Shown: positions 9,773-20,227, counted from the first letter of the stretch. The stretch is DNA of 64,000 nucleotides from Erysipelotrichaceae bacterium (GCA_021770925.1 JAETPY010000001.1:17145-81144), one strand, 5' to 3'. Notes: generated by a model from the sequence alone, not told the origin. A program made the numbers and translations.

Positions 9773-10867
9773 ATGAAAAAAACATTAATCATATTACTAA
9801 CATTTTCATTTTTATTAGTAGGATGTGCAGGCAATGGGGATGAATTTGAAATTGCATTAATTACTGATGCTGGTGACATCAATGATAAATCTTTTAACCA
9901 GGCAGCCTGGCAAGCAATAGAAATGTTTGGAAGAGAAGAAAACATTACTTATAAATATTATAAGCCGGCTACATTTGATGCTGCAGGCTATAAAGCTCAA
10001 ATTGAAGAAGCTGTGTATAATGGTGCAAAAATAATTATCTGTCCAGGTTTTAAGTTTGGCAATGTGATTGGTGAGGTACAAGAAGAATATGCAGAGGTTA
10101 AGTTCATTTTGATTGATGCAACGCCAACACTTTCTGACGAAAAGGACAGTACAAAAACAAAAGCAATAGAACCTAGTAATAACGTATATTGTGCCTTATA
10201 TAATGAAGCACAGGCGGGATATTTGGCTGGGTATGCAGTAGTAAAAGCAGGTTATACTAAACTTGGGTTTATGGGAGGAATTACCTTACCAGCAGTAGTC
10301 AACTACGGATATGGATTTATTCAAGGTGCTAATGATGCAGCTTTACAATCAGGAGTTAATATCGATATGATGTATACTTATACTGGAACTTTTAGTGAAG
10401 ATCCTACAATCAAAACAAAAGCAGCTAAATGGTATGATGCAAAAACTGAAGTTATTTTTTCCTGTGGTGGAGGAATTTGTAATTCCATTTTTTCAGCAGC
10501 TAAAGAAGCCGGAAAATATGCCATAGGTGTAGACAGCAATCAAAATGATAATACTACAGGAGTAGTTATTACATCAGCATTGAAGAATGTTAATAAAACT
10601 GTTTATGATAAACTTACTGATTATAAAAATGATAAATTTACTGGGAAAATTGAAATACTTGATGCCGCAGGAGAATATGTGGGATTACCTAAAGATTTTA
10701 ATCGTTTAGGTGATTTTAATGAGGAAGCATATGATGAAATTTTTACAAAAATAGCTAATGGAATTATTCAAATTAAAACTATGGAAGATATAGATACTAA
10801 TAATAAAGATAGTGGAAATCCCACTAAATTAAAAGTAACAAATGTCAATATCACATATGATAAATAA
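9773..10867 (+). CDS. BMP family ABC transporter substrate-binding lipoprotein
   Basis: Lipobox LLVGCAG; ITDAGDINDKSFNQAAWQ; VGVIT-type BMP fold; next to nucleoside ABC genes. Confidence 0.92.
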   Translation: MKKTLIILLTFSFLLVGCAGNGDEFEIALITDAGDINDKSFNQAAWQAIEMFGREENITYKYYKPATFDAAGYKAQIEEAVYNGAKIIICPGFKFGNVIGEVQEEYAEVKFILIDATPTLSDEKDSTKTKAIEPSNNVYCALYNEAQAGYLAGYAVVKAGYTKLGFMGGITLPAVVNYGYGFIQGANDAALQSGVNIDMMYTYTGTFSEDPTIKTKAAKWYDAKTEVIFSCGGGICNSIFSAAKEAGKYAIGVDSNQNDNTTGVVITSALKNVNKTVYDKLTDYKNDKFTGKIEILDAAGEYVGLPKDFNRLGDFNEEAYDEIFTKIANGIIQIKTMEDIDTNNKDSGNPTKLKVTNVNITYDK

Positions 10868-10911
10868 AAGCAGGAATACTCACTTTTATTTAAGATAATG
10901 GGAGCAAATTT

Positions 10912-12444
10912 ATGGATTATGCAATTGAAATGTTAAATATTACTAAAGAATTTCCTGGTGTTAAAGCAAATGATCATATTACTTTACGCGTAAAAAAAGG
11001 TGAAATTCATGCTTTGTTAGGTGAAAATGGAGCAGGTAAATCAACTTTAATGTCTATTTTATTTGGATTATATCAGCCAGATAGTGGATATATAAAAATA
11101 GATGGCAAAAAAGTAAAAATTAATAATCCTGGTGATGCCAATGAATTTAAAATTGGGATGGTTCATCAGCATTTTAAGTTAATTAATACTTTTAGTATAT
11201 TAGATAATATAATTTTAGGTGTAGAAGAAACTAAAAATGGTTTTTTAACAAAAAATAGTGCTCGCAAAAAAATTATTGAATTATCAAACCAATATCATTT
11301 AAATATTGATCCAGATCTTTTAATTAAAGATATTACAGTAGGAATGCAGCAAAGAGTAGAAATTTTAAAAATGCTGTTTAGAAATAATGAAATATTGATT
11401 TTTGATGAACCTACTGCAGTACTGACTTTACAAGAGATTGAAGAACTTTTAAAGATTATGAAAAGGTTAGTTAATGAAGGTAAATCAATTATTTTCATAA
11501 CACATAAATTAAATGAAATTAAAGCTGTGGCTAATCGCTGTACGATTATTCGTAAAGGAAAATATGTTGATACAGTGAATATTGATGAGGTTTCTAAAGA
11601 ACAATTATCAAAAATGATGGTTGGTCGTAATATAAATTTAGTCTTTGAAAAACAAAGAGCTGATTTAAAAGAGACAGTTTTAAAAGTGGAAAATCTTAAT
11701 TATTTAAAAAAAGGTGCTGCTAAAAATACTTTAACGAATATTAATTTTGGTGTTAGACGTGGCGAAATTGTTGGTATTGCAGGAATTGAAGGTAATGGCC
11801 AAAGTGAGCTAATATCAGCTCTTACAGGAATGCTAAATGGTTATACAGGTAAAATTATTTTAAATAATCAAGATATTACTAGTTGTTCTATTAAAGATCG
11901 TATTTTAAAAGGAATTTCATACATTCCAGAAGATCGCCATAAATATGGATTAGTACTTGATTATAATATTGCTGAGAATATGATTTTAAAAAATTATAAT
12001 CATAAAAAAAATCAAAAATATGGTTTTTTGCAGTTTGATTATATTTATGATCATACAGAAGAATTAATTAAGAAATTTGATATTCGTTCTAATCAGGGAG
12101 CTCATTCAATTATTCGTGGAATGTCAGGAGGTAACCAGCAAAAAATAATTATTGCTCGTGAAATTGATAGTAATCGAGATTTGTTGATTGCAGTGCAGCC
12201 AACTCGTGGTTTAGATATAGGAGCAATTGAATTTATTCATAAGCAGCTTCTCCAACAAAGAGAAAAAGGACATGCACTACTACTGGTCAGTCTAGAATTG
12301 GATGAAATTATGAATATAAGTGATCGTATTTTAGTAATGTATGAAGGTAAAATTGTTGCTAATCTTAATCCTAAAGAAATTAACATTGAAGAATTAGGTC
12401 TTTATATGGCAGGTTCAAAGCGAGGTACAGAGTGTGAAAAATAA
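10912..12444 (+). CDS. Nucleoside-type ABC transporter ATP-binding protein (two ABC domains)
   Basis: GENGAGKSTL, second GIAGIEGNGQSEL, SGGNQQK, GLDIGAIEFIH. Confidence 0.95.
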   Translation: MDYAIEMLNITKEFPGVKANDHITLRVKKGEIHALLGENGAGKSTLMSILFGLYQPDSGYIKIDGKKVKINNPGDANEFKIGMVHQHFKLINTFSILDNIILGVEETKNGFLTKNSARKKIIELSNQYHLNIDPDLLIKDITVGMQQRVEILKMLFRNNEILIFDEPTAVLTLQEIEELLKIMKRLVNEGKSIIFITHKLNEIKAVANRCTIIRKGKYVDTVNIDEVSKEQLSKMMVGRNINLVFEKQRADLKETVLKVENLNYLKKGAAKNTLTNINFGVRRGEIVGIAGIEGNGQSELISALTGMLNGYTGKIILNNQDITSCSIKDRILKGISYIPEDRHKYGLVLDYNIAENMILKNYNHKKNQKYGFLQFDYIYDHTEELIKKFDIRSNQGAHSIIRGMSGGNQQKIIIAREIDSNRDLLIAVQPTRGLDIGAIEFIHKQLLQQREKGHALLLVSLELDEIMNISDRILVMYEGKIVANLNPKEINIEELGLYMAGSKRGTECEK

Positions 12445-13528
12445 GATATGGGTTAAATCGTTTGTCTCATCTTTAATTGCAGTTTTTTGTGGCCTTATTT
12501 TTGGCTTGATCATTATGTTTTTAGTAATTCCTAATCGAGCATTAGAAGGTTTTTCAATCTTACTTAGAGGAGGTTTTTATCGAGGAATAAAAAGTGCTGG
12601 CGAAGTTTTATATTTGTCGGTTCCAATCATGATGACAGGACTTTCAGTGGCATTTGCATTTAAATGCGGCTTATTTAATATTGGCACCCCAGGACAATAT
12701 ATTATAGGTGCATTTGTCTCGATGTTTGTGGCTTTTAATACTACTTTCATTTCAGATTCATTTCGTTGGTTATTTGCAATTTTAATTGGAGGACTAGCGG
12801 GAGCTTTGTGGGCCGCTATTCCTGGTGTTTTAAAAGCTTATTGCAATGTAAATGAGGTGATATCTGGCATAATGATGAATTATACAGGAATGTTGCTTGT
12901 AATTGAGGGGGTTAAACGATTTATGTATAATTCAGCAGGTGGCGAGTCTTATGCGATTTCAAAAAGTCTTGCGATTCCTAAACTAGGTCTAGATAAAATT
13001 TTTAGAGGATCAAGTATTAATGCAGGAACTCTGATTGCAATTGGGATATGTTTTGCTGCTCATATAATTATGAATAAAACGGTTTTTGGCTATGAATTGA
13101 AAGCGGCTGGTTATAATTTAGATGCTAGTAAATATGCTGGTATGAATGAAAAGAAAAGTATTGTTTTAACAATGATGGCAGCAGGTTTTTTTGCTGGTCT
13201 TGGGGGAGCACTGGTTTATCTTGCTGGTACTGGAAGAACGATTAGTACAGCAGAAATATTGGCAACTGAAGGATTTAACGGAATTTCAGTTGCTCTATTA
13301 GGTTTTAATAATCCATTAGGGGTGATTTTTGCATCTTTATTTGTTGCTTATATCAATTTAGGTGGAAATTATATTCAGGCAGTACATATTGCAATTGAAA
13401 TTATTGATATAATTGTTGCTGCTATTATCTATTTTAGTTCATTTACATTATTCATTAATTTAGCCTTGGAAAAAAGATATCGACGTAAATATAATGATCG
13501 AATAGTGATGATAGGAGAGGAAAAATAA
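12434..13528 (+). CDS. ABC transporter permease (BMP/nucleoside type)
   Basis: AFKCGLFNIGTPGQYIIGAF, NVNEVISGIMMNY. Confidence 0.92.
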   Translation: MKNKIWVKSFVSSLIAVFCGLIFGLIIMFLVIPNRALEGFSILLRGGFYRGIKSAGEVLYLSVPIMMTGLSVAFAFKCGLFNIGTPGQYIIGAFVSMFVAFNTTFISDSFRWLFAILIGGLAGALWAAIPGVLKAYCNVNEVISGIMMNYTGMLLVIEGVKRFMYNSAGGESYAISKSLAIPKLGLDKIFRGSSINAGTLIAIGICFAAHIIMNKTVFGYELKAAGYNLDASKYAGMNEKKSIVLTMMAAGFFAGLGGALVYLAGTGRTISTAEILATEGFNGISVALLGFNNPLGVIFASLFVAYINLGGNYIQAVHIAIEIIDIIVAAIIYFSSFTLFINLALEKRYRRKYNDRIVMIGEEK

Positions 13529-14490
13529 TGGATTTATTTTATTTTTTGTTTAGACAAAGTTTAATGTTTTCCATCCCTCTATTAATCGTTGCTTTAGGCG
13601 GGTTGTTTAGTGAACGTACAGGAGTTATTAATATTGCTTTGGAAGGAATTATGATTTTTAGTGCCTTTTTTGGAATTTGGTTTATGTATACTGCTCAAAA
13701 TAATCATTGGTTAAATGGTCAAAAATTATTTTTTGGATCATTGTTGATTTCAGGGATAGTTGGTGGAATGTTTTCTTTACTACATGCATTTGCTTCAATT
13801 AATATGAAAGCCAATCAAACTATTTCTGGAACTGCCTTAAATTTATTTGCACCAGCGTTTGGCATCTTTGTTACCAAAACAATGTTTGGTGGAGTTAAAA
13901 GCATTCCTTTTACTAATGAATTTTTAATAAAAAAAGTGCCTGGTTTGTCTGATATTCCAGTTATTGGTAAAATGTTTTTTACAGATTTTTATTTATCAAC
14001 ATTTATAGGAATCATAGTTCTAATTATTACATATATTTTTTTGTATAAAACTAAAACCGGTTTAAGAATTAGAGCCTGTGGCGAAAATCCTCAGGCTGTT
14101 GATGCTGCAGGCATTAGTGTTTATAAAATCCGCTATATTGGTGTTGTTTTATCAGGAATATTATCAGGTGTGGGTGGGGTGATTTATGTTATTCCAATTA
14201 CTAGTGAATATTCTAGCACAGTGGCTGGTTATGGATTTTTAGCTTTAGCTGTATTGATTTTTGGGAACTGGAAACCTTGGCAAATTGCAATTTCCGCTGT
14301 ATTTTTTGCTCTTGCAAAAACTTTGGCGGTTACTTATGCTTCAATTCCATTTTTATTAAACTTGGGTATTCCAGGAATGATTTTTAAGATATTTCCATAT
14401 ACAGCAACATTAGTACTATTAGCATTTACTTCAAAAAATTCTGCTGTTCCAAAGGCTTTGGGTGAGCCATTTGATAAAAGTAAACGTTAA
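13528..14490 (+). CDS. ABC transporter permease (BMP/nucleoside type)
   Basis: SERTGVINIALEGIM, RACGENPQAVDAAGI. Confidence 0.92.
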   Translation: MDLFYFLFRQSLMFSIPLLIVALGGLFSERTGVINIALEGIMIFSAFFGIWFMYTAQNNHWLNGQKLFFGSLLISGIVGGMFSLLHAFASINMKANQTISGTALNLFAPAFGIFVTKTMFGGVKSIPFTNEFLIKKVPGLSDIPVIGKMFFTDFYLSTFIGIIVLIITYIFLYKTKTGLRIRACGENPQAVDAAGISVYKIRYIGVVLSGILSGVGGVIYVIPITSEYSSTVAGYGFLALAVLIFGNWKPWQIAISAVFFALAKTLAVTYASIPFLLNLGIPGMIFKIFPYTATLVLLAFTSKNSAVPKALGEPFDKSKR

Positions 14491-14510
14491 TTTTTTTAGT
14501 TTTATTGTAA

Positions 14511-14555
14511 TAAAAAGTGTTAAAATTAAAAAAATATCACAACGTGACACTTTTT
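14511..14555 (+). terminator. Probable Rho-independent terminator
   Basis: AAAAAGTGT...ACACTTTTTT with internal TCACAACGTGA hairpin. Confidence 0.6.
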
Positions 14556-14682
14556 TAGTTGTTTTAAATACGAATAGTTTTTTACTATTAATAGTATTTT
14601 ATGGTAATAAAATGGGGTTTTAATTTTATTTTTTGAATTTTAGTGTATAATATATACATTAGATTTATAGAAGGAGTGTCAT

Positions 14683-15945
14683 ATGAAAAAAAGTTATCAG
14701 CTTTTGGGATATACATTACATGTAATTCCAACTAGGAAATTCAAAAATATAACAATGTCTTTAAAACTTGAGAATAAATTAACGAGAGAAAACGTTACCA
14801 AAAGATCGTTACTGGCATTTATGTTAACAGGTGGAACTAAGGAATATCCATCTACTCAAGCTCTATCTAGTCATTTAGAAGATTTGTATGGAATGAACTT
14901 TGGTACTAATTTAGCGACTAAAGGATTATCACAAGTATTAAATATTTCTAGTGTCTGCATTAATGAAGCTTTTTTGCCATATCAGGAAGATTTATTAAAA
15001 CAACAAATTAAATTATTTAATGATGTTCTTTATAATCCTAATGTTAAAGATGGCAAATTTGATGAACAAACTTTTAATATTAAGAAAAAAGAGTTAAGAG
15101 AACGTTTAATTGTTCAAAATGATGATAAGTTTATGTATGGGTTGAATCAGTTATTTATAAATATGGGAGAAGGGGGATTTTTATCAATTTGTAATAATGG
15201 GTACATTGAAGAACTAGATAAGATAACTAATGAAGAATTGTATCAATATTTATTAGAATGTGTTAAAAATGATGTTAAACATTTATATGTTGTTGGAGAT
15301 GTGGATGAGAGTATTGTTGAGGTTTTTAAAGAAAATTTAAGTTTTGATACTAATCCGCCTTCAAATGAGGTTGTAACTAATTTTAACTCAACAAAAAAAG
15401 AAGTCCTTGAAGTAATTGAAAAACAAGACATAACCCAGGCTAAGTTGAATTTAGGCTTTGTTGTGGATTGTAACTTTTTAGATGAAGGTACTTATGCAAT
15501 GACAGTTTTTAATGCTATTTTTGGTGGTTTTTCACAATCAAGATTATTTAAAGTTGTTAGAGAAGAACATAGCCTTTGTTATTATATTTCCTCTAGTTAT
15601 GGCGCTTTTAGTGGAATCATGACAGTTAATGCAGGAATTGAGGGAAGCAATTATCAAAAGGCTAAAGAACTTATTATGGATGAATTGGCTAAAATTCAAA
15701 ATGGTGATTTTAGTGAGGATGAAATTAATTTAGCAAAATTAATGTTAAAAAGTTCACTTATAAAAACGAAAGATGAGCCAATGAGTTTAATTGCATTAGC
15801 TTATAATCGTGATTTAACTAATAAACAAGAAACTAATGATGAATATCTTGAAAATATTTTAAAAGTAACAAAAGAAGAAATTATCGCAGCAAGTAAAAAG
15901 GTTTATTTAGATACTATTTTCTTGCTTACAGGGAGTGATAAATAA
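14683..15945 (+). CDS. M16-family protein, YmfF-like (no HxxEH)
   Basis: M16 fold sequence (VFNAIFGGFSQSRLFKVVREEHSLCYYISS) without a zinc motif; paired with the next gene. Confidence 0.85.
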   Translation: MKKSYQLLGYTLHVIPTRKFKNITMSLKLENKLTRENVTKRSLLAFMLTGGTKEYPSTQALSSHLEDLYGMNFGTNLATKGLSQVLNISSVCINEAFLPYQEDLLKQQIKLFNDVLYNPNVKDGKFDEQTFNIKKKELRERLIVQNDDKFMYGLNQLFINMGEGGFLSICNNGYIEELDKITNEELYQYLLECVKNDVKHLYVVGDVDESIVEVFKENLSFDTNPPSNEVVTNFNSTKKEVLEVIEKQDITQAKLNLGFVVDCNFLDEGTYAMTVFNAIFGGFSQSRLFKVVREEHSLCYYISSSYGAFSGIMTVNAGIEGSNYQKAKELIMDELAKIQNGDFSEDEINLAKLMLKSSLIKTKDEPMSLIALAYNRDLTNKQETNDEYLENILKVTKEEIIAASKKVYLDTIFLLTGSDK

Positions 15946-17225
15946 TGGAAAAAATATATTTTGAAACTTTAAAAGAAACCTTATATCATGAAAAGATGGA
16001 TAATGGTCTAGAAGTTTATTTACTTCCAAAACCTGGTTTTGAAAAAACCTATGGCTTGTTTTCAACCAGATTTGGAGCAATCGATACTAAGTTTGTACCA
16101 ATTGATCAAGATCAAATGATTAAGGTAGAAGATGGAATTGCTCATTTTCTTGAACATAAAATGTTTGATATGAATGGCAGTGATGCTTCAGATGAATTTG
16201 CAAAATTAGGAGCAAGTACCAACGCCTTTACTTCATCAAGTAGAACTGCTTATTTGTTTAGTACAACTACTAATGAATATCCATGCATTGAATTATTATT
16301 AGATTTTGTTCAAAAGTTAGAAATCACTCCAGAAAGTGTTGAAAAAGAGAAAGGAATCATTGGTCAAGAAATCAAAATGTACGATGATGATCCAGATTGG
16401 CAGGTTTATTTTGGTTCGATTCAAAATCTATATAATAATCATCCTGTCGCTGTTGATATTGCAGGAACAGTAGAAACTGTTAATAATACGACTAAAGAAA
16501 TGTTGGAGCTTTGTTATAACACTTTTTATCATCCAAGTAATATGATGATTTTTATTGTTGGAAACATTGAGGCTAATAAAGCAATGTCAGTAATTAAAGA
16601 AAACCAGTCTAAAAAGAATTTTAATTTTGCTAAAAAGATTGTTTGTCAGAAAAATATTGAACCTTGTAACATCAAGACTAAGGAAAATATTTTAACTATG
16701 GATGTTGAAATGAATAAAATCATTGTTTCAATTAAAATAAATGAGATTTTAGATGATCCTAAATTAAAGATCAAACGAGAATTGGCAATTAATCTGTTGT
16801 TTGATTTATTATTTTCAAAGAGTGCCAAATTATATAATGAGTGGTTAAATAAGGGAATAATAAATGATTCTTTTAGTGCCAATTTTACTCAAGAACGTGA
16901 TTATGCTTTTATTCAGATAGGTTGTGATTGTGATGATTATGAGACATTAAAAGAACATATATTTGATTTGATTAGAAATTTGAAGAATATTGAAATTTCT
17001 AAAAATGATTTTGAAAGAATTAAAAAGAAAAATATCGGACTATTTATAAATTTGTTTAATGGTCCTGAAAGTATTGCAAATTTATTTAGCCGTTATTATT
17101 TTGAAGGAACGATTGCATTAGACTTAATTGATGAAATTGCTGAGATTTCACTTGAGGATATTTATGATATGTTTAAATATTTTGATTTAGAATATACTAG
17201 TGTATGTATTGTTAAAAAAAAGTAA
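15945..17225 (+). CDS. M16-family zinc metallopeptidase, YmfH-like
   Basis: HFLEH zinc motif (GIAHFLEHKMFD), ASTNAFTSSSRTAYLF. Confidence 0.9.
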   Translation: MEKIYFETLKETLYHEKMDNGLEVYLLPKPGFEKTYGLFSTRFGAIDTKFVPIDQDQMIKVEDGIAHFLEHKMFDMNGSDASDEFAKLGASTNAFTSSSRTAYLFSTTTNEYPCIELLLDFVQKLEITPESVEKEKGIIGQEIKMYDDDPDWQVYFGSIQNLYNNHPVAVDIAGTVETVNNTTKEMLELCYNTFYHPSNMMIFIVGNIEANKAMSVIKENQSKKNFNFAKKIVCQKNIEPCNIKTKENILTMDVEMNKIIVSIKINEILDDPKLKIKRELAINLLFDLLFSKSAKLYNEWLNKGIINDSFSANFTQERDYAFIQIGCDCDDYETLKEHIFDLIRNLKNIEISKNDFERIKKKNIGLFINLFNGPESIANLFSRYYFEGTIALDLIDEIAEISLEDIYDMFKYFDLEYTSVCIVKKK

Positions 17226-17256
17226 AATTATGTTAAATAACGTGGGTGAATAATAG

Positions 17257-17284
17257 TTGACACTTGTCATGCTTATGTTATAAT
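17257..17284 (+). promoter_or_regulatory. Consensus vegetative promoter for the 6S-like RNA
   Basis: TTGACA (17257-17262), 16-nt spacer, TATAAT (17279-17284). Confidence 0.85.
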
Positions 17285-17290
17285 AACGTT

Positions 17291-17445
17291 GGTTAGAGAG
17301 TAAATAAATTTCCACATCATAGATAAGGGAACCTGATCTAAATCACGGTGTTGAAAACCTATCATAGAATAGGGATCCTAAAGTGTATTTAAAGGTGCCC
17401 ACCTGTATAAAACAGGGAAATATCTAAAGCTCTCTACCTTTTTTT
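17291..17445 (+). ncRNA. ssrS: Candidate 6S RNA
   Basis: Closing stem GGTTAGAGAG/CTCTCTACC then T7; rod stems GGGAACCT/AGGTGCCC and AAATCAC/GTGTATTT; apical CCTAT/ATAGG; small CCTGT/ACAGG hairpin on the 3' side of a central bubble. This is 6S-like architecture. No covariance search was run. Confidence 0.7.
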
Positions 17446-17462
17446 ATATAAGGAGAAAGATG

Positions 17463-17693
17463 ATGAGCAATATAGATCCAAAATTGATTGCAAGAATTAA
17501 TGAGTTAGCTAAAAAGAAAAAAGATGGTATAATTACTCCCGCTGAATTGAAAGAACAGAAAAAGTTGAGAGAAGAATATTTGAAAGCATTTAGAAATGGT
17601 TTTAAACAACAATTGATGGGAATTAAAGTAGTTGATGCTAAAGGAAATGATATAACTCCACAGAAATTAAAGGATGAAAAATTAAAAAATTAA
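17463..17693 (+). CDS. DUF896 protein, YnzC-like
   Basis: IARINELAKKKKDGIITPAELKEQKKLREEYLKAFR. Confidence 0.92.
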   Translation: MSNIDPKLIARINELAKKKKDGIITPAELKEQKKLREEYLKAFRNGFKQQLMGIKVVDAKGNDITPQKLKDEKLKN

Positions 17694-17781
17694 AGATATT
17701 TGCAGAAACTTATTCAAATTTAGGCTTTTTTGTGTATAATAAGAATAAGTTTTTTATGTGCAAAAGGAGAATTAGAAATAA

Positions 17782-19758
17782 ATGGAAACGTCAAGTTTAT
17801 CAATTGCAGCTATTCGTGCTCTAGGTATTGATACTATCAATAAAGCTAATTCTGGACATCCTGGAATGGTTTTAGGTTCAGCACCAGCTGTCTATACATT
17901 ATTTACTAAAGAAATGAATTTTTATCATAAACAGTCAAAGTGGTTTAATCGTGATCGATTTGTTTTAGCCTCTGGTCATGCTTCAGCATTATTATATGCT
18001 GTATTACATCTATCTGGATATCAGATTTCAATGGATGATTTAAAAAACTTTAGACAATGGGGTTCAATAACACCAGGACATCCTGAATGTAATCTTACGG
18101 ATGGTGTAGATGCTTCATCTGGACCACTTGGACAGGGAATTCCGATGGCAGCAGGAATGGCTTTAGCTGAAAAATTTTTAGCTGCTAAATACAATCGTGA
18201 GAATTACGATATTGTTGATCACTATACATTTGCATTATGTGGTGATGGTGATATGCAAGAAGGGGTGACTTATGAAGCTGCATCACTTGCAGGACATTTG
18301 TCACTAGGAAAATTAATTGTTTTATATGATGCTAATCAGGTTACTCTTGATGGTCCTTTGTCAATGTCATTTAGTGAAGATGTAAAAAAACGATATGAAG
18401 CAATTGGATGGCAGGTAATCAATGTCAAAGATGGTAACGATATTAATGAGATTCAAAAAGCGATTCGTAAAGGTAAAAAGGAACTGTATAAACCTACTTT
18501 AATTATTGTTAATACAGTTATTGGATATGGTTCAAATAATCAGGGAACAAATAAAGTTCACGGAAGTCCATTAGGCAGAGAAGATGGAAGAAACGCAAAA
18601 TTGTCTTATGGATTTGACCATGAGGAATTTTATGTACCTGAAGAAGTTTATGAGGATTTTGCTAATAGTTGTGTTAAACGTGGTAAAAATCGTTATAATA
18701 AATGGAATCGTTTATTTAAAGATTATGAAAAAGCTTTTCCAGAATTAGCTCATGAACTAAATAAGGCAATCGAGGGAAAATATTCTTTAGATATTGATGA
18801 AATTACTAAAAAGTATATAGCTGGATTTAGTGATGCAACAAGGAATACTTCATTAGAATTGATTCAGGAGACCGCAAGACAAAATCCTACATTTATGTCT
18901 GGAACTGCTGATTTAGCATGTTCAACTAAAACTGAGATTGCTAATGAAAAAGCTTTTAGCGTTGAAAATTATGATGGACGTAATTTAGTTTTTGGAATTC
19001 GTGAATTTGCGATGGTAGCGATGATGAACGGAATAGCTTTACATACAGGAATTAAAGTCTCTGCTGGTGGTTTTTTAGTTTTCTCTGATTATTTTAAAGC
19101 AGCTTTAAGAATGTCATGTTTAATGGAATTACCAATTATTATTCCTTTATCACATGATTCTATTGCTGTTGGCGAAGATGGACCAACACATCAGCCGGTT
19201 GAACAATTAGCAATGCTTCGATCTTTACCTAATATTCAGGTCTTAAGACCAGCAGATGCAATTGAAACTGCTGCAGCATGGAAGTTAGCAATCGAGTCAA
19301 CTAAAAAACCAACTGCGTTGATTTTAACTAGACAAAATGTAACAACGATGGAAAATACTTCATGTGAAGGTGTTAGTAAAGGAGCTTATATCGTTGGTAA
19401 AGAAGTTGAACGTCTTGATGCAATAATTATTGCTACAGGTAGTGAAGTTAATCTAGCAATGAAAGCTAAAGCAGCTCTATTAAATGAGAATATTGATGTT
19501 CGTGTTATTTCTATGCCATCGATGGAATTATTTGAGGAACAAGAAGAGGCATATAAGGAATCTGTTCTTCCTCGTAATATGAGAGCACGTCTAGTGATTG
19601 AAATGGCTAGTGATTTTGGATGGCATAAATATGCTGGAATTGACGGGAGAGTAATGTCAGTAAGTACATTTGGTTCTAGTGCTCCAGCTAATGTGGTAAT
19701 TGAGAATTATGGTTTTACAGTAGAAAATATTATTAAAAATATTAAAGAAGTTTTATAA
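17782..19758 (+). CDS. tkt: Transketolase
   Basis: NKANSGHPGMVLGSAP, GDGDMQEGVTYEAAS, GEDGPTHQPVEQLAMLR. Confidence 0.97.
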   Translation: METSSLSIAAIRALGIDTINKANSGHPGMVLGSAPAVYTLFTKEMNFYHKQSKWFNRDRFVLASGHASALLYAVLHLSGYQISMDDLKNFRQWGSITPGHPECNLTDGVDASSGPLGQGIPMAAGMALAEKFLAAKYNRENYDIVDHYTFALCGDGDMQEGVTYEAASLAGHLSLGKLIVLYDANQVTLDGPLSMSFSEDVKKRYEAIGWQVINVKDGNDINEIQKAIRKGKKELYKPTLIIVNTVIGYGSNNQGTNKVHGSPLGREDGRNAKLSYGFDHEEFYVPEEVYEDFANSCVKRGKNRYNKWNRLFKDYEKAFPELAHELNKAIEGKYSLDIDEITKKYIAGFSDATRNTSLELIQETARQNPTFMSGTADLACSTKTEIANEKAFSVENYDGRNLVFGIREFAMVAMMNGIALHTGIKVSAGGFLVFSDYFKAALRMSCLMELPIIIPLSHDSIAVGEDGPTHQPVEQLAMLRSLPNIQVLRPADAIETAAAWKLAIESTKKPTALILTRQNVTTMENTSCEGVSKGAYIVGKEVERLDAIIIATGSEVNLAMKAKAALLNENIDVRVISMPSMELFEEQEEAYKESVLPRNMRARLVIEMASDFGWHKYAGIDGRVMSVSTFGSSAPANVVIENYGFTVENIIKNIKEVL

Positions 19759-19788
19759 AGTGATGATTTTCATCACTTTTTTCTTTTT
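19758..19788 (+). terminator. Rho-independent terminator after tkt
   Basis: AAAGTGATGA-TTTT-CATCACTTTTTT. Confidence 0.8.
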
Positions 19789-19846
19789 AAACATATTTTG
19801 ACAATTTTTATCATTTGATTTTGTTAAGCTTATAGGGGTGATAAAA

Positions 19847-20227
19847 ATGAATACATATAAAATATATAAATTAAATCCAAATGTTATGGATCTGTTTGAA
19901 CAATATCCAGAAATAAAAGAAAAGGTTATTGAGTTAGAACCAAAAAATATTTTTTTTACTAAACAAATGGAATGCCTTTTTGGCAGTAATGAAGGAGTTA
20001 GTGATTTTATCGAGTATAAATTAAATAAACGTTATGACTATTTACGTGATAACAATATCCATGTTATTGATAATCAATTAACAAAAGAAAAAATAACATG
20101 TAAGGTTTTCGATTATTATATAATTATTGAAGCTGCTAAAAAAACCAATATATTCTTAGATATTTTATATCAAATTTCAAAAAGTTATGTTATAATTAAT
20201 GAGCAAGCAAAAAAATTGGAGGTATAA
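19847..20227 (+). CDS. Hypothetical protein, candidate SirA-like
   Basis: Lies between tkt and yneF, where B. subtilis has yneE/sirA; similar length; weak pattern similarity near the C-terminus only. Confidence 0.45.
   Translation: MNTYKIYKLNPNVMDLFEQYPEIKEKVIELEPKNIFFTKQMECLFGSNEGVSDFIEYKLNKRYDYLRDNNIHVIDNQLTKEKITCKVFDYYIIIEAAKKTNIFLDILYQISKSYVIINEQAKKLEV

Noticed and set aside
17291-17445. Considered as T-box, M-box, cobalamin or ydaO riboswitch
   Set aside because: Lacks the T-box AGGGTGG motif and other conserved cores; the fold with 3' central-bubble hairpin fits 6S RNA better
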